From positions 125,267,570 through 125,331,569 of the forward strand of contig OU015493.1 of assembly GCA_907164885.2 (NCBI GenBank): a stretch of 64,000 bases of DNA, in the 5' to 3' direction. The position numbers and the translations under genes were made by a program. Source of the DNA: Dolomedes plantarius. Its lineage: Eukaryota > Arthropoda > Arachnida > Araneae > Dolomedidae. The stretch's first letter is position 1, and each line of letters opens with the position of its first letter. The notes below the pieces were generated by a model, which had not been told where the DNA came from, ran no database searches, and saw nothing but the letters and a program-made list of their open reading frames with translations. This document shows, in pieces, positions 13,917 to 24,327 of this stretch.

Positions 13917-14708
13917 CTAAAAGAAAGTAACTGCCGCTGCCGCAGCCGCCACCGCCTCTGTCAAAAGCTTGTCACACTATCTCCTCCGAAACCGCTGGGG
14001 GTATGGGGTCGAGACCGATACCAATCGATGCAGAACAATGTGGGGAAGAAAGTAAGACATGTCTCATATTTGTCGGATTTTAAGTTTTTTTTTCATTTTA
14101 CATTTTGTGAGAAAATATTGACTTTTTCATGTTCAGATTACGATAACTTGCCAAAAAAGGATCGTAGATTTTTTTTTTTTTACAATCTAAGACTACAGAC
14201 ATTTCTCCTTCAAACAAGACTTCATTTGTTTAAAAATAATTTAAAACAGACTGATATTTTTATTAAAATTGAAAACCCACTTTTTGGAAAAATTTATGCG
14301 TTTCGAGATATATAAATTCGATGCTCTCAGACTTATTATGTTACAAAGAAAATATTTATATCAACGGGAAGATGAAAGCTTTCTCAGTCATATAAACTTC
14401 ATTTCAAGTCTCTATCTTAAAATTTCGATTTTTAATTGAATTTTAAAGAAATACTTCAAAAAAATCTTCTCATTCGCTTCCTTTGCAGAAGGGCATGAAA
14501 GAAGATCCGATTTTTCGCCGGACTTCATCCATTTCGCCGGGAGGGGAGGGGGGGGAACTTCAACTGTAAACGAATGACTCAATCGCTGTAAACAGCGATT
14601 GAGTCATTCGTTTGCGATTGAGTCAATCGCTGTAAACAGCGATTGAGTCATTCATTCACTTGATTCACCAGAGGAGCGAGCGTAGCTAGCCTAGGGACGA
14701 AGCCCCTA

Positions 14709-14709
<1 letters not shown>
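13917..14709 (+). mobile_element. Short non-autonomous Helitron with duplicated subterminal hairpin
   Basis: The 5' end is TCTCTCTATTCTAAAAGAAAG, preceded by A. The 3' end contains the hairpin GGGGACGAAGCCCC-type sequence (TAGGGACGAAGCCCCTAG), closes with CTAG at 14709, and is followed by T. About 130 bp before the end is a strong palindrome (14571-14610) with a partly duplicated copy. No Rep/helicase was seen. The 153-residue open frame overlapping it lacks known motifs. Its 3' end abuts a (TA)n tract that also holds the next mariner. Confidence 0.65.
14571..14653. repeat. Duplicated palindrome near Helitron 3' end
   Basis: The first hairpin is 14571-14610, with perfect 18-bp arms (CGAATGACTCAATCGCTG) around TAAA. 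An imperfect second copy follows at 14613-14653. It may act as a Helitron termination structure or simply be a local duplication. Confidence 0.8.

Positions 14710-14755
<46 letters not shown>
14710..14755. repeat. (TA)n microsatellite between Helitron and mariner
   Basis: About 22 TA units. It lies exactly between the 3' T of the Helitron and the first C of the DD41D element. Confidence 0.9.
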
Positions 14756-14759
<4 letters not shown>

Positions 14760-16051
14760 GGCTGTTCACACATTTTTTAGACGATGTATATTGTATTCAC
14801 AAAACTAAATTACATAAAATTCTTGTGTTTCAAATGTTCTATTTGACATCTCTTATTCTGAGCTATCTTTCGAGACCGCAGTTTCCAGGATAATAATGCC
14901 TTTTGAAGTGTAAGAAGAGGTATTCTATCCCATTCCTCCTGAACAGCTTTCCAGAGTCCTGTAAGGGTTTGGGGACGACGTTTGGATAATGCAGATTTTA
15001 AAAGTCCGAAAGCACAAAAATCCATAGGTGATACATCGGGAGATTTAGTAGGGATATCAGTGAAGGGTATGGCCTTGATACCAGTTTTTTGTTCCATTTC
15101 TTTTAGGAAATTTACAGTGGATTTTGATGTGTGACTGCTAGCTTTGTCCTGATGGAGTCTCACAGATTGATGGCACTGTGGGTAAAGCGATGGTATTTCA
15201 TTCAGAAAAATTGGCGAAAAAATTATGTTCCTGATAGTATTTGGATTTAATTTTGACATTTTTTTCCACTCTCTTTAATTTTAACATGCTATTATAAGAA
15301 AAACCAAAAACAATCATGAATCCCTTAGAAAAACTTTATTTCGATTCTTTGAACCATGTACTTAAATTTTTTCTCCCCTTTTATGATATTAAATGGCTTT
15401 TTTTTGTTGCAATCATTTAAATACACCCATGATTCATCTATTGTGACAATTGTTTTCCATTTTTCTTTGGATAAGTGTTTTTCATATAGAATTCTGCAGC
15501 GTGTCCTGCGTTCAGCGATATGATTTGGAAGAAGACGATGCACATTGCGTTTTTTCGCTTTCTTAAGATTTAAATCAACGTTTATCATTTTGTTTACAGT
15601 GGACACCGAGCATTTTAATGATTTTGCAACTGTGATTTGACTAGGGGGATTTTCTTTTAACATTAAACAACGTACCTTTGCAATAGTCGAAGATGTCCGT
15701 TTTTCCCTTGGATACTTGCTTGGAATTTTTGTCCCACTTGAGGCTCCAATTTGACGTTTTTTCCTTTCTTGTTGACGATATTACCTATCGACGCTTTAGA
15801 TATCACAAAACCATGACTCTCACGTCGTTTTTGGATAACGGAGTATGCATATTTCTCTTCGGAAAGAGCATAAATGTAGCCTTCGAACCACTGCTTTGAT
15901 AAAAACGCCATTTTGAATAGAAACAAAACTCTAAAGCCGCAGAGGATAATTTTGACTTTTAAAAACATAGTACAATTTCAATTATTTCTTTTGCAGCAAA
16001 CGATTCTTTATTACCGCTTACCAAAATCGTCTAAAAAATGTGCGAACAGCC

Positions 16052-16055
<4 letters not shown>
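14756..16055 (-). mobile_element. DD41D mariner (rosa-like spacing), subfamily 2, copy A
   Basis: It is 1,300 bp. The ends share CAGAGGCTGTTC-CACATTTTTTAGACGAT (left with A, right with G at one site), with TA on both sides. The transposase starts with MAFLSKQWFEGYIY at 15911 (minus) and ends with HKNFM and a stop at 14810. The catalytic triad is visible: TIDESWVYL (15436-15438), HQDKASSHTS and SPDVSPMDF, with 41 residues between the last two Asp. Frameshifts near 15760, 15390 and 15260-15320 break it into three pieces. The sister copy is at 21631-22932. Confidence 0.92.
14810..15911 (-). pseudogene. DD41D mariner transposase, frameshifted
   Basis: It would carry out cut-and-paste transposition. 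In order: HTH-containing N-terminal region (MAFLSKQWFEGYIYALSEEK; SQITVAKSLKCSVSTVNKM) and a DDE/D catalytic domain with all three Asp present (TIDESW, HQDKAS, SPMDF). A one-base loss after NKKGK (about 15760) relative to the 21.6-kb copy, a second shift near 15390, and a third before 15260 disable it. Expected length is about 367 residues, judged from the sister copy. Confidence 0.88.

Positions 16056-16116
<61 letters not shown>
16056..16116. repeat. (TA)n microsatellite
   Basis: It starts at the right end of the DD41D element and runs straight into the dispersed repeat shared with 4136-4270. Confidence 0.92.
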
Positions 16117-16121
<5 letters not shown>

Positions 16122-16262
16122 TTTAAACACTAAATTTGCTTTGTCTTGTTCAATCTTATATTGAAGGAACGCTCATGAATAGCTTAAATTAATTTGTTTG
16201 AAAGTATTTCAGAGTGTAATTTACCTACGAAAACTTCTCTTATACAGGGTGCGGCAGATTGG
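16111..16262. repeat. Dispersed repeat with partial mariner end (copy 2)
   Basis: It is nearly identical to 4136-4284, from GCATTTAAACACTAAATTTG to the first about 18 bases of the mariner terminus (CAGGGTGCGGCAGATTGGAC). The mariner body is then replaced by unrelated sequence. Confidence 0.75.
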
Positions 16263-16266
16263 ACTC

Positions 16267-16396
16267 GCTCGAGCGGCGTACCGGTACCTCTCTCTCTCTA
16301 GGCGCCTCTCTTTATCAAAAATTTGGAATACCCCCCCCCCCCCCACATTCCCCGGAAGGTTACCGTTCCGGCACCTCTATTTCTAGAAATCTAACA
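16267..16396. mobile_element. Possible small hAT-type MITE fragment
   Basis: On the minus strand it starts near CAGTGTTAGATTTCTAGAAA and GAGGTGCCGGAACGG. The opposite side has a related GCGTACCGGTACCTCTC block. A C-homopolymer lies at about 16331-16345. No clean target duplication was found, so the call is tentative. Confidence 0.35.
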
Positions 16397-16399
16397 CTG

Positions 16400-16467
<68 letters not shown>

Positions 16468-16493
16468 TAGATAGATAGATATGTGTGTGTGTG

Positions 16494-16524
<31 letters not shown>

Positions 16525-16525
16525 T
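16400..16525. repeat. Compound (TA)/(GATA)/(GT) microsatellite
   Basis: (TA)n, then GATA repeats, then (GT)n, then (TA)n. It ends 45 bp before the 3' splice site of the first recognised anoctamin exon. Confidence 0.92.
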
Positions 16526-16570
16526 TGCTTTTATATTTAAAAGTTTCTCTTTTTTCTTGTGTTTTTTTAG

Positions 16571-16716
16571 GGCGAAGAATTCAAGCCTGAAAAAGAGAGA
16601 GGCCTGAGCAGTTTCTTTCTCGGTTCTTTTAAAGATTTGTTTAGTTACGACAGAACTCTCATCCCAGATGACATTGACAGGGACGATTTCATACCGCAAG
16701 GAGATTCTAATAACGG
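16571..16716 (+). CDS. Anoctamin (TMEM16) exon a, N-terminal cytosolic part
   Basis: This is the first recognised exon of a TMEM16-family gene. These proteins are dimeric ten-helix membrane proteins acting as Ca-activated Cl channels and/or lipid scramblases. Phase-0 reading gives [20 protein letters not shown] and onward to [11 protein letters not shown], with no stop in 146 bp. A long pyrimidine tract and TTTTTTTAG precede it, and GTAATTT follows. It is assigned to the gene because its two-base overhang joins the next exon in frame. The segment itself is poorly conserved in the family, so this is the weakest of the nine exons. Its 5' partner exons were not found upstream. Confidence 0.7.
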
Positions 16717-16853
16717 GTAATTTCTACGACCGAACGTGTTTAACAGAATGTACATGTATCTTGTCTATTTTTCCAAAAGAAATTAGACTGAACATTTGAA
16801 ATCGATTCACGCTTTCATATATTCGATTCACACATTCGAAAATTCCTCATTTG

Positions 16854-16856
<3 letters not shown>

Positions 16857-16897
<41 letters not shown>
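16857..16897. repeat. (TA)n microsatellite
   Basis: Directly precedes the small TA-flanked MITE. Confidence 0.9.
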
Positions 16898-16901
<4 letters not shown>

Positions 16902-17120
16902 GCGATGAAAGGCAAAGTGGTGTAAGTTCAAAGCGTTTTACTGCAAAATCTACAAAAATTTGCACTAGAAATTGAACAAATTATAATTCATAATAATTAT
17001 TAAAATATTGGAAATAATAATTATTTACAATTCCACTATAAATTGAACAAGGAGATAACATTTTTGCCGTCAAATAAAAAAAGTTGAAAATGTGGATTAC
17101 ACCACCTTGCCTTTTACCGC

Positions 17121-17124
<4 letters not shown>
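16898..17124. mobile_element. 227-bp TA-flanked MITE
   Basis: The inverted ends are TGAGGCGATGAAAGGCAAAG (left) and the complement of TGAGGCGGTAAAAGGCAAGG (right), continuing into GTGGTGTAA. TA lies on each side and (TA)n tracts are on both flanks. The A/T-rich interior has no coding. It is probably a non-autonomous Tc1/mariner-superfamily element. Confidence 0.75.

Positions 17125-17218
<94 letters not shown>
17125..17218. repeat. (TA)n microsatellite between two transposons
   Basis: Long TA tract bounded left by the 227-bp MITE and right by the first C of the long-TIR mariner. Confidence 0.93.
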
Positions 17219-18831
17219 CAGTATGCCCACTGAAGTCCCTTCCCACCCTCTTAACTTCGGAACGACTGCTGCTATATTCATAAAATTGGTGTCTAGGTAT
17301 AGTAAAGTAGCAAGGCGCTACTGAATGAAACCACCTACCACGCCACCTGGTGGAAAACTGCGGAGTTAGCATTCCTATCTTAAAAACGGAACAAGGAAGG
17401 AAAAAAAGTGAATTATAAAGTTGTAGAACATTATGGATTTAGTAAGAAAAGACACCTTGTGAACAATAATACGAAGAACAGAAAGGTTAAAATGCGCATT
17501 TGTTTTTTCATGATTTCCGACACTGTGACGTGACAAAACGATCTGAGAAAGAAAAAAACAACTAGTTATAACAATATACCTTTATTTGAGAAGTTCAAAC
17601 TTCTCACCGTCAGCTGCAATGCACATTTGGATCCTCGTTTGAATGTCACGTTGCACACGTTGGAGCATAGAGGGTGACACGTTGGCACAAGCGTCCGTAA
17701 TGCGTCGTTTAAGGTCCTGCAATGTTTGTGGAGGGGTCGCATACACCTGCTGTTTCAGGTATCCCCACAGGTAAAAGTCCAGTGGAGTCAGATCAGGCGA
17801 ACGTGGAGGCTACTCTTCGAAATCGCCATATACCAAATTACTTGGTTCCTGAGTCAGCTTGTTATTGTAAATTGCACACCAATCATTAATAGCATACCGC
17901 ATTTGATGTCGAACGTCGGTAAAACATCGCTCCGTCCACTAAAACCTGTTGAGGCGTTGGTCGGTATGGATGAGCGCCTAATTCGCTTAGGATTTTCCAA
18001 ACCTGGCTTTTGGAGAAGCCACAGTGTTGACTGATCTCTCTTGTGCTGCATTTCGGATATGCGAGGGCGTAGGATGCGAGCCTGCATTGAAACTTTTCGG
18101 TACAACCTTGCTGCTGATCGCGCCTTGCGTCCACATTCACCGTACAGTAAAACCATCTCACAATACTCAGCTTAGAATACTCAGCCATGACCAAGAGCAT
18201 CAACATACTACTACAACCCCAAGAAGATGTCTCTTTTATAGCTGCCTCAGGTGAACAGGCGTGACATTTCTTACGTATTTGCATACTGCAAAAATTTCGA
18301 ACACCAAGCACAAGTTGCGTTAAGTTGATGCGACACTATTTTACACGATCTTCATATTGTCTACTCTGTTTATAAAGACAATCAGTACAAGGATGCAACA
18401 CTCGGGATTTGAACTTCGGTCCTTTTGATTGGGGATCACAAGCGATATATCACTGTGCACATTGCGGTGTCGTACTTTGCCCGAAATATAATCATTTCTC
18501 CTTCCGTTCCAAGTTTCGTGACGTCACTGTAGGAAATCATGAAAACACATATGCGCGTTTTAACCGTTCTATTATTCGCATTAATGTCCACAAGATATTT
18601 TTTTTACTAAATCGATGATGCTCTACAACTTTGTAAATCACTTTTTTTCCCTATCTCGTTCCGTTTTCGGGATAGGAATGCTAACTCCGCAGTTCTCCAC
18701 CAGGTGGCGCGGTAGGTGGTTTCATTCAGTAGCGCATGACTACTTTACTATACCTAGACACCACTTTTATGAATATAGCAGCAGCCGTTCCGAAGTTAAG
18801 AGGGTGGGAAGGGACTTTAGTGGGCATACTG
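17219..18831 (-). mobile_element. Long-TIR mariner-superfamily element, deleted
   Basis: It is 1,613 bp with inverted repeats of about 315 bp (17219-17534 against 18518-18831). They start CAGTATGCCCACTGAAGTCC on the left; the right complement differs by few bases. TA flanks lie at 17217-17218 and 18832-18833. The minus-strand transposase lies between the TIRs. The N-terminal part near 17900-18190 includes KCSTREISQHCGFSKSQVWK. The C-terminal part at 17582-17820 includes PRSPDLTPLDFYLWGYLK, KRRITDACANVS and a terminal stop. The middle, with the first catalytic Asp, is missing. Confidence 0.9.
17582..18190 (-). pseudogene. Mariner transposase remnant with central deletion
   Basis: The N-terminal helix-turn-helix region is intact but frameshifted (two frames alternate near 18050-18130). 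The central catalytic segment is absent. The C-terminal third is open from a TAG near 17810 to the stop at 17582, with SPDLTPLDFYLWGYLKQQVY. In related mariners this contains the last catalytic Asp (LDF). It cannot make an active enzyme. Confidence 0.85.
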
Positions 18832-18833
18832 TA

Positions 18834-19604
18834 ATATATATATATGTATAATATCTGACTGTAACATCTACTTTGGAAATGGAATGGTTAAACATCCTTT
18901 ATGTGAACGTCTAGGAGCTATGGGATATGTAAAATAAATTTTAAAACCTTCTGGCGTAACTAGCGAATATATTCAGCTACTATTGTCAAATATCTGCGTC
19001 ACAATAAAATGACATCTGATATATAATATTGAATATCTGCATTTCAGGCAACGCCTCCATCAGTTCAAAGATATGTTAATGTTTTCAATTCTAGTTCCCC
19101 GTACTCCTCCGCAATCAATAACGCTGAGACATGTACATAAGCTGTAATTCCAAAGACCTTACATTCACTTGACTTTCAATTGAAATTGCTTGAATAGACA
19201 AAGCATTCTCGCATCAGCATACAAAAGCAGAAAATGTTAAATCCAAGATTTCTTTTCAATTTCCCCATTTTTTTTTAAACCTCAGTCTTAGCATTTATGC
19301 TATTTTTAAAATCTTTGCGTAAGATCGATAGCAGAATAAGACACTTCCATAAAATTCGAAGAATTTTGCCAACACTTGAGGCGAAATGTTTCAAGATAGA
19401 ATTAATATTTCGGATGTTAGAAATTATATTTAAATAAAAGAATAATGTAATTTGAGGAAGGTTAGATTTAAAAAATTCTAGAAAAAATATAGTATTATTA
19501 GTTATAATAAATATTTTTGTATATAACATGTGAAAACATTCCTCCGTGAAACTCAAAATTGACTTTATAGATGTTCTGTAGAAATACAAAATACGAATAC
19601 TCAT
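18834..19604. other. Intron interior, no recognised element
   Basis: AT-rich with a short (TA)n at 18834-18848. Nothing else recognised. Confidence 0.5.
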
Positions 19605-19763
<159 letters not shown>

Positions 19764-19820
19764 GTATCTGTGTGTAATGATGGTTTCAAAAATCATATTA
19801 TATTAAAATTTTTCTTTCAG

Positions 19821-19936
19821 TGTTAGCATTCATAACGCTTCAGAACTTATAAGATACACCGATGCACAGAGAAGCAGAATAGTGTGGGAGATTTTAATCA
19901 GGACGCCTTATCACGGCGATGGGAGAGCAAGTACAG
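19821..19936 (+). CDS. Anoctamin exon b, conserved TDAxRSRIV region
   Basis: Preceded by TTTTTCTTTCAG and followed by GTATGA. With the GG overhang of the previous exon it reads [21 protein letters not shown], then [18 protein letters not shown]. The motif YTDA-RSRIV-EIL-RT is a hallmark of the end of the anoctamin N-terminal dimerisation region. It leaves a one-base overhang (phase 1). No stop occurs in the used frame. Confidence in the family assignment is high. Confidence 0.93.
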
Positions 19937-20509
19937 GTATGATATTATGATATTGAATATTATATTGAAATTCGCGTTTATAAATTTATATTGTTTATAT
20001 AGTTCGATTGAAACGTTGAGTGAATTCAAAGCATAAATGGATTACTTAACTCTAGTAAATCATTTCCTATTTAAGTTATACAGATAACTGAGATAATCTG
20101 AATCGGAACTTAAATCCGTATAATCAGATTAGGGTAGCGAAACTAATGAGATTTTAGAGCCAAATAATGCAAACATGTTTCAGCAATAATTACATTGCGA
20201 GATGCAACATTTTTTTGTTGCATTATCTATGAGTATCATGACGTACATGTGTATTTATTTGCAGCAGAATTTAGTTTATTTACCTCAGAATGGAATTTAC
20301 ATGATTTACAATCTATATAGATGGATCTTTGAACAGTTCCATGTAAAATAGCTCAATGAAATTTGTACAGCGTTCTTTTTTTTTTTTTTTTAAATAGTAA
20401 ACTACTTTTTGGATTTTTCCCAACGTGGCAGGCATATTGTCTTTCGACATTCGACCATATCTTCATACCGCGAGATTGTTATTTTTCTTGAAATAGGAAC
20501 ACTATATAG
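19937..20509. other. Intron interior, no recognised element
   Basis: AT-rich with a T-homopolymer at about 20378-20391. Nothing else recognised. Confidence 0.5.
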
Positions 20510-20566
20510 GGGAGCAAACATGGCCTCCGGGTGCCACATCGGTTTTGACCGAGTACCCCTCCCCAT
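20510..20566 (-). repeat. SINE core fragment
   Basis: The reverse complement of this stretch (GGGTACTCGGTCAAAACCGA and neighbours) matches the core at 8395-8435 and 61635-61670. Confidence 0.55.
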
Positions 20567-20572
20567 GTAGGT

Positions 20573-20574
<2 letters not shown>

Positions 20575-20615
<41 letters not shown>
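20575..20615. repeat. (TA)n microsatellite
   Basis: Abuts the left end of a mariner derivative. Confidence 0.9.
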
Positions 20616-20619
<4 letters not shown>

Positions 20620-21431
20620 CCGGGTGCGTCATAAATTCTTGCAAAGTTCAAAAATTCGTAATAAAAGAAATAATGCTCGGAAGAATTTTCTGTTTGCGCG
20701 AATAGGATCAGAGGGACATTGGATTTTTTTCCGTGTAAAAAAAAAAAAAAAAAAAAAATGTTTCCAAAAGTAACCGAAAGAGGGCGCTTTTGCGTGACCA
20801 CGTTAAGCCTGGACCCCTTTATTGCAGGAAAGACATGCGTTACCTGTTGTCACCTTCATGCAGGATGGTGCTCCGCCGCACATTTCACGTGATATCAAGA
20901 CGTTCCTGTTGGAATCTGTCACTGAAGACCGAGTTCTATAAGTCGCGGTTATAAGGTTCAGTGGCCCTCACGATCACCAAACTTGACCCCGGGAAATTTT
21001 TAGTTGGGGGATATTTAAAGTCTCATGTGTACCGGGGCTCCCCAACCACTTTGGTGGAACTGAAAAATGTCCTTCGACAGACAGTCGCAGCCATCCATGC
21101 TAGAATCCGCTGTAATGGGTTTAGTGACACGCCTCACTTGCCTATTATCTTGTGCTGGTAGTAATGTTGAACTTATGTTACTTTAAAATAAATGCACAGT
21201 CTCATGTTATTGTGATCTGTTTGATTTTCTGTTTGAGTTTGCCTGATTTGCATAAAACGTTTCCGTATGACGTGTGAGCGCCTTCTTTCGGTTACTTTTG
21301 GAAACTTTTCTCTTACATGGAAAAAAATCCAATGTCCCTCTGATCTTATTGGCGCAAACAGAAAAATTTCCTGAGCATTACTTCTTTTTATTATGAATTT
21401 TTGAACTTTTCACGAATTTATGGCGCACCCG

Positions 21432-21438
<7 letters not shown>
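20616..21438 (+). mobile_element. Mariner-superfamily derivative with about 160-bp TIRs
   Basis: About 823 bp. The left end (CCGGGTGCGTCATAAATTCT onward) and right end are inverted copies over about 160-180 bp, including the ATCAGAGGGACATTGGATTT block and the GTAACCGAAAGA-GGCGCT block. Only the C-terminal half of a transposase remains between them: FMQDGAPPHISRDIKTFLLE, a frame change, then GGYLKSHVYRGSPTTLVELK. The exact first base is uncertain because both ends merge into TA/GT microsatellite. Confidence 0.85.
20848..21163 (+). pseudogene. Mariner transposase C-terminal fragment
   Basis: The first part contains FMQDGAPPHISRDIKTFLLE, with the second catalytic Asp in QDGAPPH. It stops at VL* and continues in another frame near GPHDHQT, where the SPDLTP-type motif is damaged. 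It resumes as GYLKSHVYRGSPTTLVELKN to 21163. The N-terminal DNA-binding half is absent. Confidence 0.85.
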
Positions 21439-21481
<43 letters not shown>

Positions 21482-21501
21482 ATATATGTGTATATATGTA
21501 T

Positions 21502-21535
<34 letters not shown>

Positions 21536-21600
21536 ATGTATATATATGTATATATATGTATATATATATATGTATATATATGTATATATATGTATATATG

Positions 21601-21630
<30 letters not shown>
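21439..21630. repeat. Complex (TA)/(GTATA) microsatellite between two mariners
   Basis: About 190 bp of TA interleaved with GTATATAT units. It lies exactly between the right end of one mariner and the left end of the next. Confidence 0.93.
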
Positions 21631-21631
<1 letters not shown>

Positions 21632-22932
21632 AGAGGCTGTTCGCACATTTTTTAGACGATTTTGGTAAGCGGTAATAAAAAATCGTTTGCTGCAAAAGAA
21701 ATAATTGCAATTGTACTATGTTTTTAAAAGTCAAAATTATCGTCTGCGGCTTGAAAGTTTTGTTTTTTATTCAAAATGGCGTTTTTAACAAAGCAGTGGT
21801 TCGAAGGCTACATTTATGCTCTTTCCGAAGAGAAATATGCATACTCCGTTATCCAAAAACGATGTGAGAGTTGTGGTTTTGTGATATCTAAAGCGTCGAT
21901 AGGTAATATCGTCAACAAGAAAGGGAAAAGACGTCAAATTGGAGCCTCAAGTGGGACAAAAATTCCAAACAAGTAACCAAGGAAAAAACGGACATCTTCG
22001 ACTATTGCAAAGGTACGTTGTTTAATGTTAAAAGAAAATCCCCCTAGTCAAAGGACAGTTGCAAAATCATTAAAATGCTCGGTGTCCACTGTAAACAAAA
22101 TGATAAACGTTGATTTAAATCTTAAGAAAGCGAAAAAACGCAATGTGCATCGTCTTCTTCCAAATCATATCGCTGAACGCAGGACACGCTGCAGAATTCT
22201 ATATGAGAAACACTTATCCAAAGAAAAATGGAAAACAATTGTCACAATAGGTGAATCATGGGTGTATTTAAATGATTGCAACAAAAAAAGAGCCATTTAT
22301 TATCATAAAAGGGGAGAAAAAAATTTAAGTACATGGTTCAAAGAATCGAAAGAAAGTTTTTCTGAGGGATTCATGATTGTTGCTGGTTTTTCTTATAATG
22401 GCAAGTTAAAAATAAAGAGAATGGAAAAAAATGTCAAGATTAACTCCATACACTATCAGGAACATATTTTATCGCCAGTTTTTCTGAATGAAATACCATC
22501 GCTTTACCCACAGTGCCATCAATCTGTGAGACTCCATCAGGACAAAGCTAGCAGTCACACATCAAAATCCACTGTAAATTTCCTAAAAGAAATGGAACAA
22601 AAAACTGGTATCAAGGCCATACCCTTCACTGATATCCCTACTAAATCTCCCGATGTAATACCTATGGATTTTTGTGCTTTCGGACTTTTAAAATATGCAT
22701 TATCCAAACGTCGTCCCAAAACCCTTACAGGACTCTGGAAAGCTGTTCAGGAGGAATGGGATAGAATACCTCTTCTGACACTTCAAAAGGCATTATTATC
22801 CTGGAAATTGCGGTGTTGAAACATAGTTCAGAATAAGGGATGTCAAATAGAACATTTAAAACACAAGAATTTTATGTAATTTAGCTTTGTGAATACAATA
22901 TACATCGTCTAAAAAATGTGTGAACAGCGCTG
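21631..22932 (+). mobile_element. DD41D mariner (rosa-like spacing), subfamily 2, copy B
   Basis: It is 1,302 bp with the same terminal sequence as 14756-16055 (CAGAGGCTGTTCGCACATTT left; ...GTGTGAACAGCGCTG right). TA lies at both borders and microsatellite at both flanks. The single transposase gene occupies 21776-22879. This is the best preserved autonomous-type element in the window. Confidence 0.94.
21776..22879 (+). pseudogene. DD41D mariner transposase, one frame, two stops, lost catalytic Asp
   Basis: ATG at 21776 and terminal TAA at 22877 lie in one frame (368 codons including stop). It is interrupted only by TAA at 21974-21976 (a TAT codon in the sister copy) and TGA at 22817-22819. 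N-terminal HTH: MAFLTKQWFEGYIYALSEEK, then SQRTVAKSLKCSVSTVNKM. Catalytic region: the sister copy's TIDESWVYL reads TIGESWVYL here (GGT at 22250-22252), so the first catalytic Asp is Gly. The second (HQDKASSHTS) and third (PMDF) remain, 41 residues apart. No frameshift is needed across the whole gene. Confidence 0.92.
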
Positions 22933-22976
22933 TATATATTTATATTTATATATATATGTGTGTATGTATATATATA

Positions 22977-23039
<63 letters not shown>

Positions 23040-23040
23040 T
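22933..23040. repeat. (TA)/(TG) microsatellite
   Basis: Compound tract from the right end of the DD41D element to the SINE-like repeat. Confidence 0.9.
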
Positions 23041-23059
23041 AGTTAGTTAGTTACCACAG

Positions 23060-23240
23060 GGGTAACATCTTGGACCTCCATCCTCCCACCTCTACGAATC
23101 TCAAGAAGGGACTTTCCGGCTTACAGATTTAACGTACCCATACCCGGCGTAGACATGACGGCATGTAGTGCTTGTAGGGATTCGAGCTGATCACCCTTAG
23201 TACCGACGTTCAAACCACTAGGATGGCTCAGGCTCCAGAT
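23060..23240 (-). repeat. tRNA-derived SINE-like repeat, second family, copy 1
   Basis: It shares GGGACTTTCCGGCTTACAGATTTAACGT-type sequence and the ACC-GGCGTAGA block with 63150-63290. On the minus strand the head has A-box-like and B-box-like words (CTAGTGGTTTGAACG, then CTCGAATCCC), as in tRNA-derived SINEs. No clear target duplication seen. Confidence 0.55.
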
Positions 23241-24066
23241 TTAAACTAACTATTCTGAAAATATCTTAAAATAAGGAAATTCAATCCGAAAGAAAAGGAT
23301 CTTTTGTGTCTTTAATTAAAATTTTTCTGTACAAAATCCCAGGGAAAATTTATGTCTTGTATAGGTAAGAAGACTCTTACAGAATGCAAAAAAGTAATTA
23401 TTATTATTATTAAATGTGGAGAAGAAAAGAAACTTTTTTATTTTTGAATATCATATTTAAGAAAAAACAAAGAATTTAATTTAAGCAATAAAACATTTCC
23501 TAGAAGCATTATTATTAAATTTTTTGAATGATACGCATTTCTTAGAAGCAATATTTCTTAGAACTTAGCTTTTGAGCCTGCGTTTCGTGGCCCCCTTGGG
23601 AATCCATGGATATATTTCAGGGGGTCAGCCAACTTGGAGCAGAATTCCATTCCAGGAACTGGTACATTCGGCAAAACTCAGTTTTTGAGATTTCTTATTT
23701 GATACTAAAATGGATGCATGCGTTCAATTCAAAAAATTTTTAAAAAAATCAGGTGATAGTTTTTGCATTTGAATCCAATGGGACAAACAACCCTGCAGTA
23801 GTCACTAGATAAATAATAAGTCATTAAAGTATAAATATGTTATTAAATCACAAGTTTGTTTTCGTAATCCTTTATTTTATTTTATGCATATCTTTCCGAT
23901 GCTAGTATAATTAGATTTTTCACAACTGTTTGTTGCTTTATTACATTTCCCAGTTTTTTGTTTGAAACGATTTGTTTTGTAAGTCTTAATTATCAGAAGG
24001 TAAGGGTCCACAGTTTTCCCCAGATCGTCAGAGGGGGGGGGGGGGGGTGCACGACAGTAAAAAGGT
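23241..24066. other. Intron interior, no recognised element
   Basis: AT-rich with a short TTA run at about 23398-23412 and a G-homopolymer at 24033-24047. Nothing else recognised. Confidence 0.5.
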
Positions 24067-24070
24067 TTAA

Positions 24071-24169
24071 CTTTTAGCTTACGGGGTCAATTTTTCCGAT
24101 TCCCTGTTTAGAACGGGAAATTTCATACCCTCTTTGTAAGAACGGCCATTAAAGAGGTTATATATGTAA

Positions 24170-24237
<68 letters not shown>

Positions 24238-24253
24238 CATATATATATGTATG

Positions 24254-24327
<74 letters not shown>

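Noticed and set aside
13854..14315. 153-residue plus-strand open frame
   Set aside because: It crosses a mariner border, a microsatellite and a Helitron 5' end, and has no motif or splice support.
16391..16699. Open frames made of [12 protein letters not shown] repeats, here and at 17092-17372, 19275-19826, 20402-20801, 21401-21734, 24123-24406, 42224-42670, 48068-48299
   Set aside because: They are translations of (TA)n and (GT)n microsatellites running into neighbouring sequence, not genes.
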